From Oryzias latipes (lineage: Eukaryota > Chordata > Actinopteri > Beloniformes > Adrianichthyidae): 64,000 nt of DNA. Both the position numbers and the translations under genes were made by a program. The notes under the pieces were generated by a model, which saw only the letters and a program-made list of their open reading frames with translations, was not told the DNA's origin and did no database searches. Of this stretch, positions 60,070 through 64,000 are shown piece by piece (position 1 is the stretch's first letter; each line of letters begins with the position of its first letter). Where the stretch lies: positions 4,247,041 to 4,311,040 of the forward strand of contig NC_019877.2 of NCBI RefSeq assembly GCF_002234675.1, in the 5' to 3' direction.

Positions 60070-60225
60070 TGCATATTTAAATACTTCTACTTCTACGGAC
60101 CTATTTTATGTGTTTTATGCTTTATATTGTCATGTGCTTTTATTAATATTTGTTTTGTTCAGCACTTTGGTGAACCTTGTTCTGTTTAAAGTGCTTTATA
60201 AATAAAGTTGAGTTGACATAATACA
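60070..60225 (+). repeat. LINE/SINE-type 3' tail fragment
   Basis: The stretch ends GTGCTTTATAAATAAAGTTG, a common terminus of fish L2/Rex1-like retroelements. It is nested inside the terminal-inverted-repeat element. Confidence 0.55.
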
Positions 60226-61579
60226 TCCAATGCTTGTATAGCTCTGCACACCACGGATCACCTCCTGAAAGGTAACTTATTACTCAAAGTGGTTAATGAT
60301 GAAATTGTCATGAACAACACATGGGTGTTAAATAAGCTGATTAAGTATAGTCGCAGTACAGTGATTTTATCTTATAATTATACATTTAGTAGTACAAACA
60401 AATAGAACACATGAAGTTTTCTAGCACTGACACCTGTTTTGTAAATACACCATTGAATCAACCTTCGTCTTATCTAAAGCATTATACTTTATTTTAGACA
60501 TGCAAAATTTTTAACAAAGAAAGACATTTACCTTTAACCATAATTACTGTTCCTGCCAAAACATATAAACTGTAGACAACATCTGTTGAAACCTTATCAT
60601 TGTTTCATTCACACTGATTCACTTTCACTTTCAGCATATCAAGGTCTTATAAACAATAACAATTTGTATACTAAGCAGATTATGATCACTGTATATTCCC
60701 ATTCTGAGCACTCTAATTACTGGAAACCAATATAAAGCTCAATATTCTAAATGGTCAGGTACATGGAGACTATTATAGATTCTATTAATGAATACCAAGC
60801 TGAAATGTTATATTTGACCTTTTAGCATATTTAGGGGGAAGGGGTAACATAATGACATGTAGAAGGTTTATTATTCATTTTGTGCACCCATACTGTTGTG
60901 TATATCATGGCAGAATGAATAGAAATCAAAATGGTATCAAACTGAGGCACATTTTGCTACCATCATGGGTGAAAAAATGCAATTACAAATTCAAAACAAT
61001 GGTTATCGTAAAGGGTTTTTTTAGCATTTTATTGTCATATATAATATATACCAAGCTTTTTTCATGCAACAGTCCTCAATCACGTATTTTGATTTAGGCA
61101 AGGAGCTAATAATGCTACTTAAATTCATTAAAAAGGTTCTTTAGTGTATATGGGCATATATCATGCCACAGCCACACCCACCAGCGATTTACTTACAATA
61201 AGATTTGAATGGCTCAAGGTGTATAGATTTCAGAAATATATGTCTGCAAAAGTCCCCAGATGGATGAATAATTTCGGTATCTGGCCAACGGCCTAATAAT
61301 ACCTCACAGAATCTCAGCCAGGTTGGCACATCCAAGTCAGACTCACTCACCTGAAGCTTGGAGTTGTGGTCTGTTAAGTTGGTGTTGTAAGTCCAGCTGG
61401 CAGACACACTGAAGTAAAACACCTCTTCGGCGGTGCTGTTGTAATCACTCAGAAACCTCTGGGCGTCAGAGATGGTGTTTACATATTCTCCTGGAAGCCA
61501 GTCGGTTGGAAGAGCTTCAGAGAGCCCCAAAACTGGCAGCAGCACTGACCATAGCAACCTGACCGGGCCGGCAGCCATG

Positions 61580-62100
61580 CTGGGATCCACCTCAGGGCAG
61601 AAAAGAAGTGGACGGGAGAACTGAAGTGAACAGATGTGTGTGTGTAGGCAAAATGCTGAGTCATGGTGAGCTTGTTTTTAAGTGCCAGTTGAACCCAGCC
61701 CACACTTTTCTGCAGCCCTCCCTCTCAGCACATCCCCGCTAAACATATTTCTCCAGCAGAGGTTGAGCAGACTGGAGAAAGAACAGCGCCAAGTGAGGAT
61801 GATAAGCGCAACAGCGGCGCGTTATACGGACTAATCTCGCCTTTACGCGCAGCTGTGCGCCGAGCCCGAGGCGCAGCGCGACTTCAGCGCGCAACGTTTC
61901 ACAGAGTTGCGTGCGCATCCTTGAGGAGCTCGCAGCTTTCGGTCTGTTGTACAATAAGGCCGGTGGAACCAAAAACCACCATGTGCTGCAAGTACAGGCT
62001 GCTGCGTCAGACGGAGGCAGCTGTGAGCGGAATAGGTGACTCCAAGCTTCGCCTTCTCCACCCAATGGGGCAATAATTAAGGCTAGAGGCTGCCTGATCA
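61580..62100 (-). promoter_or_regulatory. Duplicated ace promoter region
   Basis: This copies the GC-rich 5' flank of ace. The TATA-like site is altered (minus strand CACTTAAAAACAAG). Exon 1 and its start codon remain intact, so transcription of the pseudogene 5' end is possible. Confidence 0.4.
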
Positions 62101-62256
62101 TATTTGATGTTAGGGTTTCTACTAAGTTCCTTGATATATTGACTTAAAGTCTTTATTTTTATCCAATCTCTTTTTTTCCTCTTTTAGTATGGAGAAGTCG
62201 TTTACTTAATTTAATATTTCAAGACAAAAGTTGCATTTTCAAAGTACTAAATTAAA

Positions 62257-62610
62257 GTCCCACTCCAATAATTTGATCCATTGTAAAAGCATTCCCAGTC
62301 AACCAGTCAGCCCCCTTACCGTCCCCATTGGGAGCTCTCTGGTTACACCTAGCTTACAGCCCCTCACAGCCCCAACCTAACATTAACGGTGCAACAAAAA
62401 TGGTGAACAATATTGGAGTTATCCAGCTCTACAGTATAGAGCCAGATGCCAGCTCTGAAGAAGAAAATGAAGACGTGGATCTATTAGTCTAGGACAGGGC
62501 AGGCAGCTTGTGGGCCCGCTCATCATATTTTTTTATGTCTCAAAAATATATTTTTTTTCAAACTGCATTTTTTCTTCTGTCCCTGATTCACAATGATTTG
62601 AATGCAAAAT
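62257..62610 (+). repeat. Unclassified dispersed repeat, copy 7
   Basis: This is the segmental-duplicate partner of 23638-24055, here not preceded by the LINE. It ends CCCTGATTCACAATGATTTG. Confidence 0.6.
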
Positions 62611-64000
62611 ACTTTATTTTCTTTATATATGCCCCTTTTCATCAGAAAAATGCCACAAGAAGACGTTAGCCCCCCCCCACACACACACACACACAAAACC
62701 TTTTCATCAGAGTGGGTCGTTAATGCATTAAGAAAAACTAACAAAAAAGTCTGTTTTTAAAGTAAAACAAGTATCCTTTAGGAGAAGTTATTTTGTGGGT
62801 TTCATGGATCAATGTGTACAAAAAGAAAGACAAAATCAAAAAGTATGTTATTTTTTAAACCAGATGATTTTTTATATCCAATTTTTAACTTAGCTGCACA
62901 CAACTGGTAATTTATGATTTATGTTTACAGCTGTTTTGTTTTCGAATATATTGCCTCACTGTACTGCGGCATGTCAACCACAATCCACATTAAACCCGAT
63001 GCTTCCTCATAAAGATTCTTCTGTTTCCTATTTGTGAAAGAGGCAAAGTTTAGCTGTTTCCCCGCTTGTCTTATTAGGTCTTTTTTTCAGCAATTACTGC
63101 CTAATCTAAAAAAGGTAGATTCAATGAGCTGCTTTGAAGCTGTTATCTTGCTCCGCTGGAATTCTCAGAGAAAAACAGCTGATGCTGTAAACATGTGCAG
63201 GTGTACGAATATCTTTCTCTCCACTTTGGTGGGACACAGCCTGGGTATATAGATAGATAGATTATTTTGTTTTTGCCAAATCAGAGTGAAAATAAAGAAG
63301 TGGATTAGTTTTTCTAAATTATGTCTGGACGTAGAAACACACACGCATTTCCAATGTCTGGCTTGTGGGCCAAATCCATTCAAATTCTACCAGCCTGCAG
63401 GCTTCCATCATAAAATCCCTAATTTAAACACAGCCTTTGTTGAACTTGCATGTAAAGTTACTTTTCATTTGATACCATTTGGGCGTGTTAAATTTTGCTT
63501 ACCATTTTGCTCCAATGTTGTCCAGAATGCCACTTGTGTGACCTGAGACCCAGTTCACCGCCGTTACGCACAAACAGTGGTGATTCTGAAGACTCAACGT
63601 CTTTCACATCCACAATCATATGGAAAGCATATGACAGGACACTCAAAAGTGTTTGGTTTAAAAAGATAATATTCTAACATTAGATTATTATTCAGCTGAA
63701 TCATCTTGAGCAATGCAAAATATGTTGGAGACAAAACTGGACAATGTCTGCTGACTTTGACTGAAGCATTGCACTATAAAAGTGAAAACCCATTTAAAAG
63801 CTCTGATCATGAAAAGGAGTGTGCACAACGAGCTCTAACAACCTGATTAGAAACACTAACTGCTGCAGAAAGCGGCGCACAGCAAACACATCCACCATGT
63901 CAGCATGGGAGATTAGTTCTCAGTGAGGAATGAAGGGCGGGAAGACAATCAGTCTCTGATTCAAAACATGAGAAAACATTTGGCAACAGTTTTCTCAGTG
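62611..64000. other. Duplicated intergenic DNA at the window's right edge
   Basis: Parts match 24060-24390, 25010-25410 and 27230-27580, with about 1.8 kb of the parent missing between the last two. A CA-repeat lies at about 62678-62696. No gene. Confidence 0.5.

Larger units (their letters stand above)
58064..61295 (-). mobile_element. 3.2-kb terminal-inverted-repeat DNA element with a nuclease-like gene
   Basis: The ends are imperfect inverted repeats: TAGACCACGGGCTACGTAG at the left and TAGGCCGTTGGCCAGATACC reading inward from the right. They are flanked by ATA at 58061-58063 and 61296-61298. The parental intron at about 21730 reads GGAAAAAATACCTCAC, which equals the two flanks joined through one ATA with one substitution. 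The interior carries one long gene on the minus strand and a retroelement 3' tail at about 60070-60225. A 3-bp target duplication with an XPG/FEN-like nuclease fits the Academ superfamily, but that assignment is inference. Confidence 0.7.
39078..61578 (-). pseudogene. ace pseudogene (third copy, duplicated and decayed)
   Basis: Recognisable exons in gene order: 1 (61578-61351), 2 (53694-53524), 3 (53415-53328), 4 (45640-45497), 5 (45385-45194), 6 (45088-44991), 7 (44877-44708), a stub of 9 (about 44612-44598), 10 (44491-44392), 11 (43863-43741), 12 (43653-43448), 13 (43366-43230), 15 (41565-41478), a shortened 16 (41212-41131), and 25 (39265-39078). Exon 8, with the zinc site, and most of exon 9 are removed by one deletion joined at about 44612. 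Exon 10 has one extra base (100 instead of 99). Exon 14 is deleted (junction about 43100). Exon 16 has lost 62 bases, and exons 17-24 are replaced by unrelated DNA at 39806-40580. No functional enzyme can be made. The remaining exons still look close to ace, so decay is recent or ongoing. A chance transcript from its promoter cannot be excluded. Confidence 0.92.
37100..64000. repeat. Segmental duplication of 3.56-27.6 kb
   Basis: The block is collinear with about 3560-27580: itga3 intron and 3' end, ace 3' UTR, ace exons and introns, the ace promoter region and part of the upstream intergenic DNA. Similarity is high over long stretches (for example 12163-12480 against 41213-41530), broken by many deletions and insertions. 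At the far end, 63840-63985 matches 27410-27575 and then diverges, so the right edge may be close to the window end. Confidence 0.85.

Noticed and set aside
62676-62700. C-run followed by CA repeat resembling a structured array
   Set aside because: Simple microsatellite; no CRISPR-like repeat-spacer pattern exists in this eukaryotic window.

Overview
This is a piece of a teleost fish nuclear genome. The evidence is spliced vertebrate genes with GT-AG introns, AT-rich intergenic DNA, and fish-type mobile elements: L2/Rex-like and RTE-like LINEs, a tRNA-derived SINE, a Tc1 element and a Sushi-type chromovirus. The species cannot be fixed from sequence alone; a percomorph is a reasonable guess. 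Nothing prokaryotic is present.

Layout. (1) Positions 1-5.7 kb, + strand: the last exons of an integrin alpha-3 gene (itga3), with two alternative cytoplasmic-tail exons (A and B). (2) Positions 6.4-22.1 kb, - strand: a complete two-domain angiotensin-converting enzyme gene (ace) of 25 coding exons. The spliced frame is open for 1,282 residues, with a signal peptide, two HEMGH zinc sites and a C-terminal membrane anchor. It converges tail-to-tail with itga3. (3) Positions 24-29.7 kb: intergenic DNA with a decayed LINE. (4) Positions 29.7-35.6 kb, - strand: a second intact ace paralogue with only 12 exons and one catalytic domain. Its reading frame stops just past the exon-12 donor position, so it predicts a 633-residue secreted enzyme without anchor. 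(5) Positions 37.1-64 kb: a segmental duplication of about 3.56-27.6 kb. It carries an itga3 3' remnant and a third ace copy that is a clear pseudogene. That copy has lost the N-domain zinc exon, exon 14 and exons 17-24, and has frame breaks in exons 10 and 16.

The duplicated block has collected mobile DNA absent from its paralogue, so empty sites can be read directly. Intron 3 of the pseudogene holds a Tc1 element with TA target duplication, itself split by a nearly intact Sushi-like Ty3/Gypsy element. The Gypsy element has 671-bp LTRs with 2 differences seen by eye, a 5-bp target duplication, a U UUA AAC frameshift site and an apparent self-priming site. Intron 1 holds an RTE-like LINE whose 3' end is shared with a tRNA-derived SINE elsewhere in the window. 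It also holds a 3.2-kb terminal-inverted-repeat element carrying a PIN/FEN-nuclease-like gene, which is the best candidate here for an under-described system.

Biology: ACE is a zinc dipeptidyl carboxypeptidase that makes angiotensin II and degrades kinins. Two apparently functional paralogues, one membrane-anchored with two domains and one secreted with one domain, would give this fish two physically distinct ACE activities.
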